A DNA stretch of 60,000 nucleotides from Liolophura sinensis (Eukaryota; Mollusca; Polyplacophora; Chitonida; Chitonidae), in contig NC_088301.1 of NCBI RefSeq assembly GCF_032854445.1, positions 8,368,281-8,428,280 on the forward strand, read 5' to 3'. The notes under the pieces are model-generated. The model was not told where the DNA came from. It was given only the letters and a program-made list of their open reading frames with translations, and searched no databases. This document shows, in pieces, positions 1-11,319 of this stretch. The first letter of the stretch is position 1. Each line of letters starts with the position of its first letter. A program made the position numbers and the translations under genes.

Positions 1-714
1 ATTTCTCACACGTACTTGTAACAGAAGTGCTTTTTGTATAAGATAAGCCGATGTGATTGCGCTGTGAGACAAGGTCATACAGGTGTAAAAACTATTTCGC
101 GCTAATGGCGTTTTCAATAGCAATAGCTCTGTCAGTGTCATTTTGTGCTTTTCTTCTCACTGACATAGGAATGAATTGCGGGTGTGTATGTATATGTATG
201 TATATGTATGTGTGTATGTGTGTGTATATATATTTATATATAACCATGCGGATACAAGAGGTTTAGGTACAGAGAGGTATTGAGATGTTCTTCCTTTTCT
301 ACTTTCTTTCTGGTGAATAAATCAAATCAAATCAAATCAAATGAATGATTCTTCAGGGTTTAATACTGACATAGGGAAAGAGGTAATGATGTCATTCTAC
401 CGACACAAGCTAAGCTATAAATATTCTCAATAGCCGATCATAGAAAGAATCATATTTCGAAATGTGAAATTGGATTGAAGACGAAGATTAGATCTAACGT
501 GAACTTGATGTGTCGCTGGAAAGCTGCTTTTTCTCGTGCGCCATTCATGACTCACAGCCAGAGTGGGTCAGACTGAACGCGAACGACATGTCTACCTTCG
601 CTGTTAGTTATTCGCTGACCACTAATTGACAAGCGGGTGCTTATGTGTATGCATTGTAAATATATGTATTTTTGTAATATATAAAAACTTAAACCAATTT
701 ATCTTGATTATTCT
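1..714. other. Non-coding stretch with simple repeats
   Basis: No gene seen. It holds a TG/TATG-rich simple repeat at about 181-243 and five copies of the pentamer ATCAA at about 320-343. The pentamer tract resembles the A-rich tails that end SINE or LINE insertions, but no element body can be recognised upstream of it. Confidence 0.6.
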
Positions 715-868
715 TAACTATCCATTTAACCTGCGGACTGTCGTGGGTTTCCCACTGGCTGTGCCCGGTTTCCTTCCACCATAATGCTGGTCGCTGTCGT
801 ATAAGAGAAATAGTCTTGAATAGGGTGTAAAATACTAATCAAATTAATAAATAAATAACTATCCATTT
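715..868 (+). mobile_element. 5'-truncated SINE-A with 13-bp target-site duplication
   Basis: The body at about 728-855 matches the 3' half of the SINE-A family (compare the full copy at 40455-40717): the segment reading GCCGTCGTATAAGTGAAAT in other copies, then a gcgtaaaacaccaatcaaat-like end and an ATAA tail. The tRNA-derived head is missing. The 13-mer TAACTATCCATTT stands immediately before the body (715-727) and again after the tail (856-868). A duplication of this length plus an A-rich tail is the expected product of target-primed reverse transcription by a LINE. The copy is therefore a genuine 5'-truncated insertion and not a later deletion. Confidence 0.85.
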
Positions 869-885
869 TAAATAAAGCAGAACAT

Positions 886-915
886 CGAAGTCACCCGGGC
901 TCGAACCCGTGACCT
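886..915 (-). repeat. tRNA-like B-box fragment
   Basis: On the minus strand, 898-908 reads GGGTTCGAGCC, a good match to the RNA polymerase III B box (GGTTCGANNCC). It is flanked by short complementary arms (gtcac/gtgac) like a T stem and loop. No A box or acceptor stem can be found at tRNA spacing, so this is probably a remnant of a tRNA-derived SINE head and not a tRNA gene. Confidence 0.35.
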
Positions 916-3110
916 TACAGTCAAAACCATATGACTGCAACAGTTTTCGTAAAACAGAAGACAAACTTATGGTTTAAACTATGAAGAAAGTCGTACAGAT
1001 CTTTTCTACATGGTTAGAAATTTTGTGCAAACTGTGTTCTGGAGCACAACTTCCTTCATGCCTAAAAAGGATAGAAATGATCCAAAACTGCATCAAACCC
1101 ATATGAACACTAGAGCATTTTCAGTTGGGTGTATAATCTATAACAATACCCAACTTGTTAATAACACTTATACATTCATATATCATATGTTTCTTAATTG
1201 TAGAAAAAAAATGTAGGAAAATATTATTATAGACTGTATAGACTGAAGCGATGCCCGGGCATCTCCATATTCAGGTGATGTTTAGATCAAAACGTTCTTA
1301 TACCTCGCGAGAAAAGAATCATTTACTTAAGGTCACATTCAAATTTTTTTTACACACAAAAAAACCACTGTAACATAAAACAACACATACTTTACTTGGA
1401 GACCAGAACGTATTATTAGCCATGTGTCGAGACGGAGTGCGGTATATAAGAATTCTCCTCTGAGCGTGAAGTTTTTTATGCCACGTATACACTTAATAAG
1501 CCGCTACATACTAGACCTAGTTGGTCTATATTCTGGCGCCTGCATGCATATCAACTGTGTCGTGAAAGTCAACAATATGCGCGGTAATTATTAATTTGAT
1601 GCTTTGTCTGTTCGTCCATGCTTGGAAACGTACCCGGTAATAATGGAGTCATTGTTACCAGTGAAAAAATAAATAAATACTTTCATTTAAAATATTTATC
1701 GTTAAAATAAAAGGGAACAAAAATATTTCGCGTGTATGCAGTACACGCTGTCTTAGCACCGAAAACGGGACCTTCATATATAACTAAGCACGAAGCCAAA
1801 TTTTAAAAAAGGTATCTCTTGACCATAAGAACAGAATTTAGGGGACAATGTTTGTGTTGTAGTTCTTTTCTTTAACAACCCTGTTGCCACAATTTCCAAA
1901 CAAAGCTCAAGTTGTGTATTTCGGATGGGCCAAAATAATTTTCTTGGAGCATTAGAGAGCTCAATCATTGTAGAAAACCCACTCACAAAGACCTATCACT
2001 CGGACCCCTACCGTTATCGTTAAATGAAAAACTTTTGAGTATACGTCCTCAAATGTCAGTCAATTATAATAAATTAAACGGTTTTAAGCTACGTTTCAAA
2101 TTTGTAAACGGCCACAGGAATGTACAACATATTAGTGGGACTACTTCACTCATCATTATTTTCTTTTGTTTTGGACATAACTGCAATGAATCATACTTAA
2201 GTCCGTTGGCCTATAAGTCATTCATCAGTTATGTGGAAACAAACTGCGGGCATAGCACAAGGCGGAACAAACCACGTAAGCCGTGTTTGCTAAATCGAGG
2301 TTATTCCCGTTCAGAACTAATTTTGTCAAACCCTGCCACAAATTAATATGCATTGCGCAAGTCAAGTGAGTAAGTATGAAAGTTCAGGCCGGCGAACGAA
2401 GCCTCTGTTCTCATAAGTTTAGAGACTCGTATAAAGTGTCTGCTCGACGACAAAACATGCAAGTGAGACAGCGCTAAGATTCCCACAATGCAACGTTCGC
2501 TCGTGGATTGCACATGTAAACAATGGAGGGGTTGCATGCGACATCATCACTCAGGTAGAACAGTAACCATTCAACCGTATTGGAGTCCTTTTAACATGGG
2601 CTGGTATAGTCGCAGTACACCGATATGGCTGCCAGAAGTGGGTCATACAACACCTCAATACAATAGACTGAAAGAGAATTATATAAGTGTAGTAAATCAA
2701 ATACGGTCTTTCTTTCTATCGATAGTGTTTTATAAAGTATTCGTAATTCCTAACGATCTCTACTGCAGAACTGTAGTTACATGGTAGACCATACAATTAC
2801 AACACAATATATAATGTATCGTGTCTGACATTTCAAGTTCGCGGAGAGGTAACTGACTAAAAAGAACTCAGGCTTTCTAAACACCGGAATCCCCGGATAA
2901 AACTGAACATTCGATTGTTCACTCAAAATCAGAGACGTGTCAGTAGACATCTGGAACTCTCAACTTTATGTAGATGCCGTCTAAAATAACTGCACAAATT
3001 TGTCGGGCTAGAAACCTACATATTTCAGTCCCTGTATGAAGAATCGGCAAGAGAGATCTTTTACTCTGTCTCCCATCTTGGCCGTCTTAATAGTCCAATG
3101 AGTATGGTTG
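916..3110. other. No gene recognised
   Basis: AT-rich DNA with only short open frames (up to about 100 codons), several lacking an ATG. A TATATAAG string lies at 1443-1450 without any supported transcript downstream. No repeat unit or known domain could be recognised. Confidence 0.6.
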
Positions 3111-3111
3111 T

Positions 3112-3185
3112 ACGTATATGCATGTATGTGTGCGTGTATGCATGTATGTGTGCGTGTATGCATGTGTGTACGAGTGTACGTGTTT
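3112..3185. repeat. 20-bp tandem repeat, GTATGCATGTATGTGTGCGT type
   Basis: Between three and four imperfect copies of a 20-bp unit made of alternating TGTA/TGCA words. It is a simple minisatellite. The short open frame across it (tandem Cys/Val/Met words) is a by-product of the repeat. Confidence 0.8.
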
Positions 3186-3188
3186 GTT

Positions 3189-3236
3189 AGCTTCGGGTTT
3201 TACGTCGTACTTAACAGTCATAAGAGGACGAGGAGT
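3189..3236 (-). mobile_element. SINE-B 3'-tail fragment
   Basis: The run gcttcgggttttacgtcgta followed by cttaacagtcat and gacgagga matches the first ~48 bp of the minus-strand SINE-B copy at 8876-9218. The rest of the element is not recognisable. The 20-bp repeat directly precedes it where other copies have an AGTG tail. Confidence 0.6.
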
Positions 3237-4300
3237 TATTCGGTGTGTGGAGTCTTTGTGTCCTCTTGTGTTTGAGTGGTTTGTTGAACAGGTGTTTTAT
3301 CCGACCTCAGAACCCCACCTGGCTTATATACATAGCTTTACACAACGATCCGATCTCTGCGCAGTATGAAATCGTGTCTCAGCGTAATTGTTTTATTCAG
3401 TGTACATTTGTTTCGCCTTAAAATTAGGACAGACGTGAAAATGTTCCGCAGTCAGATACTGACGTGTTTATATATATATGTGTTGAACTCGGCGAGTTCC
3501 CTTTGACATTTACGGACAGATGTGTTTAGCTCTTGCTTTGAGAACAAACACAGGTAGCTCAAAAGCAGTAAGGAGACATAGAAACTTCGAGAAGGGGGTC
3601 TTTACATACATGTATAAATATATACTTGGGAAACTATAATGTTAGTTTCTACTGCTGATATCTGACTATGGTTTGTAAGGGGTATTGAAATTCAGCTTTT
3701 TTCTGAGTGCAGTGACTTTGACAACTAACGATCTAAGTCAGTATCAATCAAACAACAAGAAACTGCGTTGAATATTAATTACGTCTACACAATCAGTGAT
3801 TAATGCGTGATTTGAGTAATTTTAAATCTGTGGTCAAGAAAGGGACCGAACTCTCCCTTCGAGTGTCTTCTAAAATTCATTAAACTGATGTACTGCTTAA
3901 TGATAAAATTTAAACGGCACCATTTAATATAATGCATTAATCAAGTTCGACTTACCTTACCGTTATAAATCTTTCCCTGTTGTGTGACAGCCTAAAGGCT
4001 TAGTATAATACAGGACCTAGAGAAATCTGGGCCAGGTAAATAAGGCGTATAGCCACCGTGTATATGTACCCGTTGTACCCTGTTGACTGTAACTAGTCTA
4101 ACTGACTGTAGAATAGTGTGAAACCTGTGTTCAGCTTCTCCAAAGGGTAAATATCCTGCATCCTGCATGACTGGAAAGTTTTGCAGGTCACGTAATCAGA
4201 TGGGTTGGGGGATGTTTAAACCGAGTGTGATGTCTATAAATATAAAGGAAAAGATATTGGCGATGTAGACTGCGGTTATTGAATTGCAGAAATTAATTGG

Positions 4301-4303
<3 letters not shown>
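3237..4303. other. No gene recognised
   Basis: AT-rich sequence with short frames only. No tandem repeat, SINE body or conserved domain was seen. Confidence 0.6.

Positions 4304-4357
<54 letters not shown>
4304..4357. repeat. (GT)n microsatellite
   Basis: About 26 perfect GT dinucleotides in a row, preceded by TTTT and followed by TTTAG. An uninterrupted run of this length is likely to be length-variable between individuals and could form Z-DNA. Confidence 0.97.
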
Positions 4358-4359
<2 letters not shown>

Positions 4360-5825
4360 AGACCTAGTATACGAATGTCGTTTTTTCGGCCTGTATGTCC
4401 ATGTGCATGCGCAAGGGTATAAGATGAGAGCTATAAGTATGAAGGCCACTGTTTAACCTGATCGCAGCTGTCAAAACATTATTGAGTACAGCTTAAAATA
4501 ATAAAAAAGAATATTAAAGAAAAAAAATGCAATAACAAAACCAATACATGTATTTGAGAGTTAAGGATTAGGAACATAGACTTTATAATTGTTCTCTAAT
4601 TATCTAAAATCTGCTGATTTGTTATTTAGTTGAAAAGGAAGATTTTTCAATGACATATGGCAAGCCTCATAAAAATGAGTCAGGAGTACATGCTGACGTC
4701 CCTCGTACACCCTCGGAAATCAGTGACCGCAGTCTAGTTCCGAGTTGCAATGAATGTAGGTAGGGTAGAGCGAATTTTTTATCCAATGACTGAAATCATT
4801 TCATACAAATTTATTTTGAATTTTATGATATATGTCAACTTTAACGAGTAAATCTATAGCAACACGTACATATTGACTGATTGATCTGTTGTGTGACGTC
4901 ACATCCAAAGGTGTTTCTCTTAAATATGGTGGTAGTCAGTATTACTGGAGAAGGGAACAGGGGAGTACGAGCTAAACCACTGACCTTATTGTCGAACTTT
5001 CCAGACGTTGTAATATGCACGCACCATTGCTCAAAGGCCCTTCATTTCCTCCACAGCCGGTGATTTGATCGACTAAATACTGACCGGGTACACTGCCAAG
5101 AACCAAAGGAAATGTAGTGTCGAGTACGAAACAATTACGGATGCAAATTAGGCAAAGATTAAGTCACAAACGGACAGTACACTAATCTTGCTAAATTTTC
5201 GTCGCATGATTTGTTTTAGGTCTGACACGTGAGCTGTAAATTGTCCATTGATTCGAACAGGTTTCTGATAGATTCTATACACCACTTTCTTATTAAGGAA
5301 ACGCCATGTTGCCTGAAACAAATAAAAGTGTATCATTTTACATTTTGTCAAAGACAAAATATGTTTATATACATTTTTGTCCGACCTGTACGCATTGTTC
5401 ACATAGCAATGAAACACAAAAGAGAATACTACAATTACACCGTGTTTAATGAACCATGTCGGAGTGTTGACACTACACAGATATGTTTATCATCCTTAAG
5501 CAACTGTAAACAGTACTGTGGTGTTGAATGCTTTTGTATTTCTTTGGTCCTGGGGGTTTTATATACGTGTACTCTACATACTATTGTTGCTGTCGTTTCT
5601 GCTTCATTTGTGCATGTGGCCACACACGATATCGCTGAAATATTACCGACTTATATAGCGTTAATCCATAGTATCATTCATACCATTTGTATATGCTCAC
5701 GACATTCTCTTTATGTCCCCCGCCACGAAAGTGATAAAGAGACTTGGAAATGCCTTTCAAATGTCCATGTCTGTCCATGTGATCTTATAAGCACCTTATC
5801 CGTCACATGTACGTAGGAAGATTTG
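4358..5825. other. No supported gene; long open frame at 5229-5816 (+)
   Basis: The frame 5229-5816 stays open for 195 codons on the plus strand, but its first codon is GTG. It is rich in Cys, His and Ile with two hydrophobic stretches and matches no family I know. No ATG context, splice-site pair or domain supports it, so it is probably chance. The remainder shows nothing recognisable. Confidence 0.5.
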
Positions 5826-5938
5826 GCAGCAACCTACGGATGTTAGTGGGTTTCCTCCTACTATAATACTGGCCGCCGTCGTATAAATGAAATATTCATG
5901 AGTACGGCCTAAAACATCAGTCAAATAAATAAAAGAAA
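5826..5938 (+). mobile_element. SINE-A 3' fragment
   Basis: Matches the SINE-A body from the 'cctgcggatggtcgtgggtt' region through GGCCGCCGTCGTATAA and the 'gtacggcctaaaacatcagt' end, with a CAAATAAATAAA tail. The pol III head is absent. No target duplication was found around it. Confidence 0.8.
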
Positions 5939-6439
5939 TACCCATACCACCATTCAGTTACCAATAAGGTTCATATTTACACAGGTCAGCGACAAGGCAC
6001 TCACGATTAATTTAAGTCAACTACGTGATCCAGTTTTTCGACCATCTTGAATGTCCTGGTCGTGACATCTTTCTCTTTGACACATTAGCACTTATTAAGA
6101 ATGACAACATGTCATACAACAACGGATGGATCTGTTCATTACTGACCATGTCATTCCCTTGTTGCTAGTTCCTCACAGTCAGGCATTTTGTCCAGTAGGC
6201 CTATAACAGGTTGATATTGAGGCATTCATGAACAACGCAGATGAATGAGGCCATAGACTAGAAATCAGATCGCACTAACTAGTCTGCGGCTTTAAGTCAG
6301 AAGATTATTCTCCGTGTCTTCCGGTTTTTCTTCACCCATAAAGCGCATAACTACGAATTATGTCGGGGACCACTATTAAAGTCTTTTGACTTCAAAAATT
6401 GGGGGTTAAGAAAAAAAAATTTCTTTCAAAAAAACGACA

Positions 6440-6563
6440 ATACAACGGCGGCCAGCATTGTGGTGAGAGGAAACCTTGCAGAGCCTGGTGTAAACGCACG
6501 ACCATCAGCATGCTGCTTGCAGGCCTTCCCACGTACGGCCGGAGAGGAAGGCTGCGTGAGAAG
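6440..6563 (-). mobile_element. SINE-A internal fragment
   Basis: On the minus strand this matches the middle of SINE-A: cttcctctccggccgtacgt, then ggaaggcctgcaagcagcat, gatggtcgtgcgtttacacc and caatgctggccgccgtt. Both the tRNA-derived head and the conserved 3' end are missing. The three overlapping open frames here (64-68 codons) are by-products of the SINE. Confidence 0.75.
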
Positions 6564-7527
6564 GGGAAGTATAGTTGTAAGAATCTCTGTTAGCACACCA
6601 TACAAAAGACTTGACATACGACAAAACACCGCTAATGAACTTGTTGAACTCGATCGTGAAAGGTAACCTACTTCCTTTAACCAGGGTTAGATTTCACATG
6701 CGTGATGGCTTAGCTAGTGGAACCAAGTCAGATTTTGAAGGGGACTCCCCAATTATTCCCTTTATATTATGAGTATTTTTAACTGAGATAGATTCTTGTA
6801 GCAGCAGTGTCTTGAAAAATTATTCTCCCAATATAATCATTCAAGATGGGTTTAGACACCAAAGGAATGGACCATAAATTGGTGTTGAATGACAAAAGAT
6901 TCATTTTTCTGCTTGACATGTTTCCTATCTACATTACGTCTGTAGTGCCAATACGTAATTACTGCTGAAAGCAATACTATAGCAATAATGTAAAAAAATT
7001 CAATTTAACCACACGCCAAGTACATAGTTCTAAATGTTAGTCCAGTGAGATAGGGGAAGTAGTTGGGATGGGAGGTGGGGAGGGATGGAGTTGTGAAGCG
7101 TAAAACAGCTTTTGTTTGTTCGCGATTGGAAAAAGGAATTACCGGTACAGTAAAACCACATACAATTTACCTGATCTGTTTACCTTTTACAAAGTGTTGG
7201 TCGCTTACTTGATATAGCTGTAATTAGTGTTCTGGCAGTATATGCTTTTGTGTGCAGCGCTGCCTGCTTTTGGCCCTGTACTGTGACCAGAAGGCCGATT
7301 AGTCTCTCAGATAAGATCAGGCCTTCAGATTACCGAAATCAGAAGTCTGAGAAGAGCTAGAGAGGTCAAGGACGGGTAAATGAGACGGTAGGGTAGAGCA
7401 TGAGAGCTTTTTTAAGCTTTGTTGTCATTTCAAAAGAAAATTTAGCAAGTCACGTTCAGGTTTTCCTGGTTAACCTGTTTTAGCAAACTATATATTTAAA
7501 ATGCTACAAATAATGACACTTGAGTTT
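6564..7527. other. No gene recognised
   Basis: AT-rich; short frames only, no repeat structure seen. Confidence 0.6.
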
Positions 7528-7627
7528 CCTTCCGAAACTTACCGGTTCTCTCTCTTCCTAATGCTGGCGTATAATAACACATTCTTCAGTACGACGCAAC
7601 ACACCAATCAAATAAAAAATAAATCTA
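7528..7627 (+). mobile_element. Degenerate SINE-A 3' end
   Basis: A diverged match to the last ~100 bp of SINE-A: ctaatgctggcgtataa, a gap, then cttcagtacgacgcaacaca and ccaatcaaataaaaaataaa. The 21-bp minisatellite begins about 50 bp downstream. Confidence 0.6.
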
Positions 7628-7673
7628 AAAAATACATAGTATTAGCCTGGGATAAACCTGGGCAGCTATAGGT

Positions 7674-8063
7674 ATCGGCCTGATCCTGAAGTCGGAATGA
7701 CTGATCCTGAAGTCGGCATGACTGATCTTGATGTCAATCCGACTGATCCTTATGTCGACCCGACTGATCCTGATGTCAGTCCGACTGTTCCTGAAGTCGG
7801 CATGACTGATCCTGATGTCGGCCCGACTGATCATTATGTCGGCCTGACTGATCCTGAAGTCGGCATGAATGATCCTTATGTCGACCCGACTGATCCTGAT
7901 GTCAGTCCGACTGTTCCTGAAGTCGGCATGACTGATCCTGATGTCGGCCCGACTCATCCTGAAGTCGGCATGAATGATCCTGATGTCGGCCCGACTGATC
8001 CTGATGTCGGCCCGACTGATCCTGAAGTCGGCCTGACTGATCCTGAAGTCGGCATGACTGATA
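7674..8063. repeat. 21-bp minisatellite, about 18 units
   Basis: Imperfect head-to-tail copies of a 21-bp unit of the type CTGATCCTGAAGTCGGCAT plus GA. Variants alternate GAAGTCGG and GATGTCGG, so pairs of units are more alike than neighbours (for example the block at about 7762-7830 recurs at about 7888-7950). Because 21 is divisible by 3, all units share a frame: the plus strand reads a heptad of the type MTDPEVG, with an ATG-initiated frame running 7697-8290 (197 codons) beyond the array. The antisense frames are open too, which argues that openness follows from the repeat and not from selection. Confidence 0.92.
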
Positions 8064-8873
8064 GAAGATCCCTAAGCAGTATAGCTCCAACATCCTCCAA
8101 CTCCGTTATGCCGCAGTGTAAATGGATGGATTCTTATCCGCCAAGGCTAAGTAAGGCAGTCTCGGGCTGTTTCGTGTCGTATGATGAAGCTAATGATGAC
8201 AAAGATGCTAAGATGACAATGGTGACAAGTATGCTATTGATGACGTTGATGGTAATGATGATTATAACGTTCCCCCATAGGATAATGTAATGTCATGTGG
8301 GGATCAGCATCTCATGATGTTGCGCACTGTGACGTCATTAAGGAAACAAATGCAATGTAGCGCGCTAAACGTTAAACATCACATTTATTTTTGGTCGCGT
8401 CTTAGGTAATCTTCCCTTTGTGTTGTATTACGTCACATCGGCCGTCTATTTTGAGAGTCGCTGTGTTGACAGTCCCTACTTCCCTACCCCGACCCATTCA
8501 CGTATGGAAACGTAAATAAAGTCTGGAGTGATGGGTTATCCGGTATAATGCCTCCTGTCTCAAGCCGATAAATCACGATGTTCGACTCTGAAACATGCAA
8601 TAATTGTATAATACTATACTTTTTCTATCAACCACTATAATAATGGGCCTTGTGATCATTGATGGGATAAGGAGGAAATATGAAAAGAAGCTGGTGAGAT
8701 ACCGTAGTTTCAGTTGTGATCAGTAAAATAACCGTGTTAAAATAATATAGCAGGGGTCAGACTTACACATGTTAAAGCACATGTCATAGGATGTAGCCCC
8801 GGAAGGAGACGTTGAATGGATGCGACAGTGCGTGCCATTTCTGCATGAACTAAGTCATCTAGGCTACCCTTCA
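8064..8873. other. No gene recognised downstream of the 21-bp array
   Basis: The frame leaving the array (to 8290) ends in a Met/Leu/Ile-rich segment. The rest is AT-rich with short frames. Nothing recognisable. Confidence 0.5.
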
Positions 8874-9218
8874 TGGAGTGAGTGAGTGAGTGCTTGGGGA
8901 TTAACGTCGTACTTAACAATTTTTCAGTTGTATAACGACGAAAGAATCTTTAGAGTGCATGTATTGTGCCTCCATGTTGCACGACGGATTTCCACCGCTC
9001 TCTTATCTACTGCTGCTTCTTACCGAAGGCAAGTAAGACTCCCCGCCCAAGGCATTATACCGATACGGGTCATCCAGTCGTACTATCCCCCTGAACGCCA
9101 AGCGAGGAAGTTACAACTTCCCCTTTTAAAGTTTTAGGTGTGATTGGGCCCAGGATTGACCCTGGATCTACCGCTCCCGAAGTGGGCGCTCCACCAACTG
9201 TGCTATCGGGGCCGGCCC
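8874..9218 (-). mobile_element. Near full-length SINE-B (tRNA-derived)
   Basis: Reading on the minus strand, the head at the high-coordinate end begins ccggccccgatagcacagtt. It contains an A box, TAGCACAGTTGG (9194-9205, one mismatch to TRGCNNAGTNGG), and a mutated B box in gggtcaatcctggg. The body passes through the gaagttgtaacttcctcgct region and gtataatgccttgggcgggg, and ends ttgttaagtacgacgttaat with an AGTG/CACT-type tail (8875-8892). A second copy lies at 39238-39564 on the plus strand. It should be mobilised in trans by a LINE. No convincing target duplication was seen. The frame at 8886-9137 is a by-product. Confidence 0.82.
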
Positions 9219-10544
9219 CTTTCTTGGAAAACAGATCCCAACGTCGGTAGTTGACATCTAATCTAAACGGTATATTGAAAGGTCCTTACAAAAGATCATA
9301 TCTGAATATTTCCAAATGTGATAAGAAAGAAAACCGTTAAAGTTCGCTTGACAAATCTTGACGATCGCCTGAGGCGAGATCAACGTTTCCGTGAGGTATC
9401 TTATTGTGTCTTTCACAAGTATAAATGTACCAACTATATCTGAAACTGAATATTCACGCAGGCCTACATGAGTTACGTCCCTTGAATTCAACAAGCATAT
9501 TCATGTGCAATTAGTTGTACACAAACTCCACAACATTGTCCTCAGCCTGTCCTGAAAATTTGCATGTTGTTGGTTGAATCTCTTGTAGGCACTCTTGTAT
9601 TATATACGTTATCCTTATAAATTCATGTATTATATTCATATATACAGTTTGTTCTGATTCGTTTTGCCCATAGCTATGGAACTAAAATCGCATTGCGCAT
9701 ATCAAATCACCCGAAACAGGTCGTTTATACTTTAGGTAGGTACAGGTTGCTCGGGGGCCCCCGACCAAAGAGCTTCTACTGCATGGAGTTGACTGAGCAT
9801 TAAATGACTAATCAGGTTGGAATAGGCAGAATTATCGCATAATTATGTTATGCGAAACATCAATGTCTGGTGTTTTTGATTCCCTGGTGATAACTTGGAG
9901 GGGTGCTGTTTGGAGGAGTGCTGTTTGGAGGGGTGCTGTTTGAACTTTAATAAACCTTAGTTATAAGCACCTTGTCAAAAGTGAGATATAGACGACACTA
10001 CATATGACCGGATCTTAGAAGCCTACTGGTTATTTGCTAATCTTGAAAATGTGTAAATAGGTCACCATTCATACGTATAAAGCCACCAATCCTTTTACGC
10101 ACGTGCTGGATGCTTAACCACATAGTTGACACATACCAGCCCGCTACAGTAAACAATGATCATGATAGTTGTATCCTGTTCTACGGTTTGTACCACTCCG
10201 CTCACCTCTTCAAGCTCAGATAATTTAGTAAATCTTTGTGAATCCTAACAAAGGAAAGCAATGTGTAAACATGAGATATACCACAGAATCCGGGTATCTG
10301 TCTCACCAGATATATCAGGTGTACCCGAATAAAATCCCCTCGGAAGTTTTTGTTCTCTGTTTTCTTCCTTGAATTGCGTTTCACTGTTTGTCTACACAAC
10401 ACAACATACTTCAAAACACCAATCCCGAAATCTCATCACAGCGAGTGGTGTAGCTTACCGTGCCCGAGGTATAGGTCTTTTATGCGGGTTGTTCTTTGAA
10501 GCAACGATGGAAATGACTTATTGTTAAGCTAGTATGGTCTAACG
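9219..10544. other. No gene recognised; 15-bp x3 tandem repeat inside
   Basis: Holds three near-perfect copies of GGAGGGGTGCTGTTT at 9897-9911, 9912-9926 and 9927-9941. The minus-strand frame 9258-9494 (78 codons) matches nothing I know. Otherwise featureless. Confidence 0.6.
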
Positions 10545-10560
10545 ATGATTATCATATATA

Positions 10561-11248
10561 TTGACTCTAAAGTCAGTGCTATTTCCACGCTATTTTATAA
10601 CAAGAGGCAGCTTAAGCGCTTTTTGGGTATGGCTGAATATTACAGGAAATTCTGTCCAAACTTTTCCACTTTTAGTGAGCCAATGACTCATCTGTTGAAA
10701 AAGTCCAGTAAGTTTATTTGGTCAGATGAGTGCCAGACTGCTTTTGATCAGATAAAAGCCATACTTAAAAGTTCCCCAGTGTTGTCAGCACCTAATTTTG
10801 AGAAAACTTAGCAGTTGAAAAGTTAGCAGTTGATGCAAGTGATGTTGCTGTAGGTGCTGTTTTGCTTCAGGAAGACAATCTTGGTGTTGATCATCCAGTT
10901 TGTTTCTTTTCCCGTAAACTTAACAAGTTTCAGAGAAGTTATTCAACTGTTGAAAAAGAATGTTTATCTGTTATTTTAGCTCTGCAACATTTTCAAGTTT
11001 ATGTAACAGCTTCGAGACAACCTGTGATTGTAAATACTGATCACAATCCACTTGTGTTTCTACAGAAAGTTAAGGGAAAGAATCAGAGATTGTTACGGTG
11101 GAGTTTATCGTTGCAAGAATACAATCTTGAAATCAAACATGTTAAGGGAAAAGATAATGTTATTGCAGATTGCTTGTCTCGTGTATTAGTTGTGTATAAA
11201 ATGTTTAATTGCATGTGGTTTTACAATTTTGTATATATTATTGTTTAA
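10561..11248 (+). pseudogene. Retrotransposon RT C-terminal part plus RNase H (broken)
   Basis: Residues from the left end show the RT thumb/connection motif of Ty3/gypsy elements, LKRFLGMAEYYRKFCPNFS, then FIWSDECQTAFDQIK. A frame break at about 10808, where ttagcagttg is duplicated in tandem, leads into RNase H. RNase H has the active-site block AVDASDVAVGAVLLQ, the block YSTVEKECLSVILALQHF, the TDHNPL motif and the closing DNVIADCLSR. These are the expected RNase H blocks in order, ending at a stop at 11246-11248. RNase H would remove the RNA template strand during reverse transcription. The missing upstream RT part lies at 13285-13705, downstream of the LTR and integrase. The frame break means no functional product. 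Confidence 0.9.
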
Positions 11249-11304
11249 CATATATTGTTTAACATATATTGTAAGTAGAAAAAAAAGTTAGGAAAACTTT
11301 TTTT

Positions 11305-11319
11305 CTTGAAGGGTGGGTG
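11305..11319 (+). other. Polypurine tract of the retrotransposon
   Basis: The purine-rich run CTTGAAGGGTGGGTG sits immediately upstream of the LTR start TGTTATG and ~57 bp after the RNase H stop. This is where the plus-strand primer of an LTR retrotransposon is expected, so 11320 is the 5' edge of a 3'-type LTR. Confidence 0.7.

Noticed and set aside
886-915. tRNA gene
   Set aside because: Only a T-arm/B-box-like piece exists; no acceptor stem, D arm or A box.
1443-1450. TATATAAG as a core promoter
   Set aside because: No supported frame, start context or splice signal downstream; such words are frequent in AT-rich DNA.
5229-5816. 195-codon open frame
   Set aside because: Starts at GTG; no family resemblance, splice signals or compositional support. 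Best taken as chance in a 60-kb window.
8886-9137. 83-codon frame as a gene
   Set aside because: Lies entirely within a SINE-B copy.
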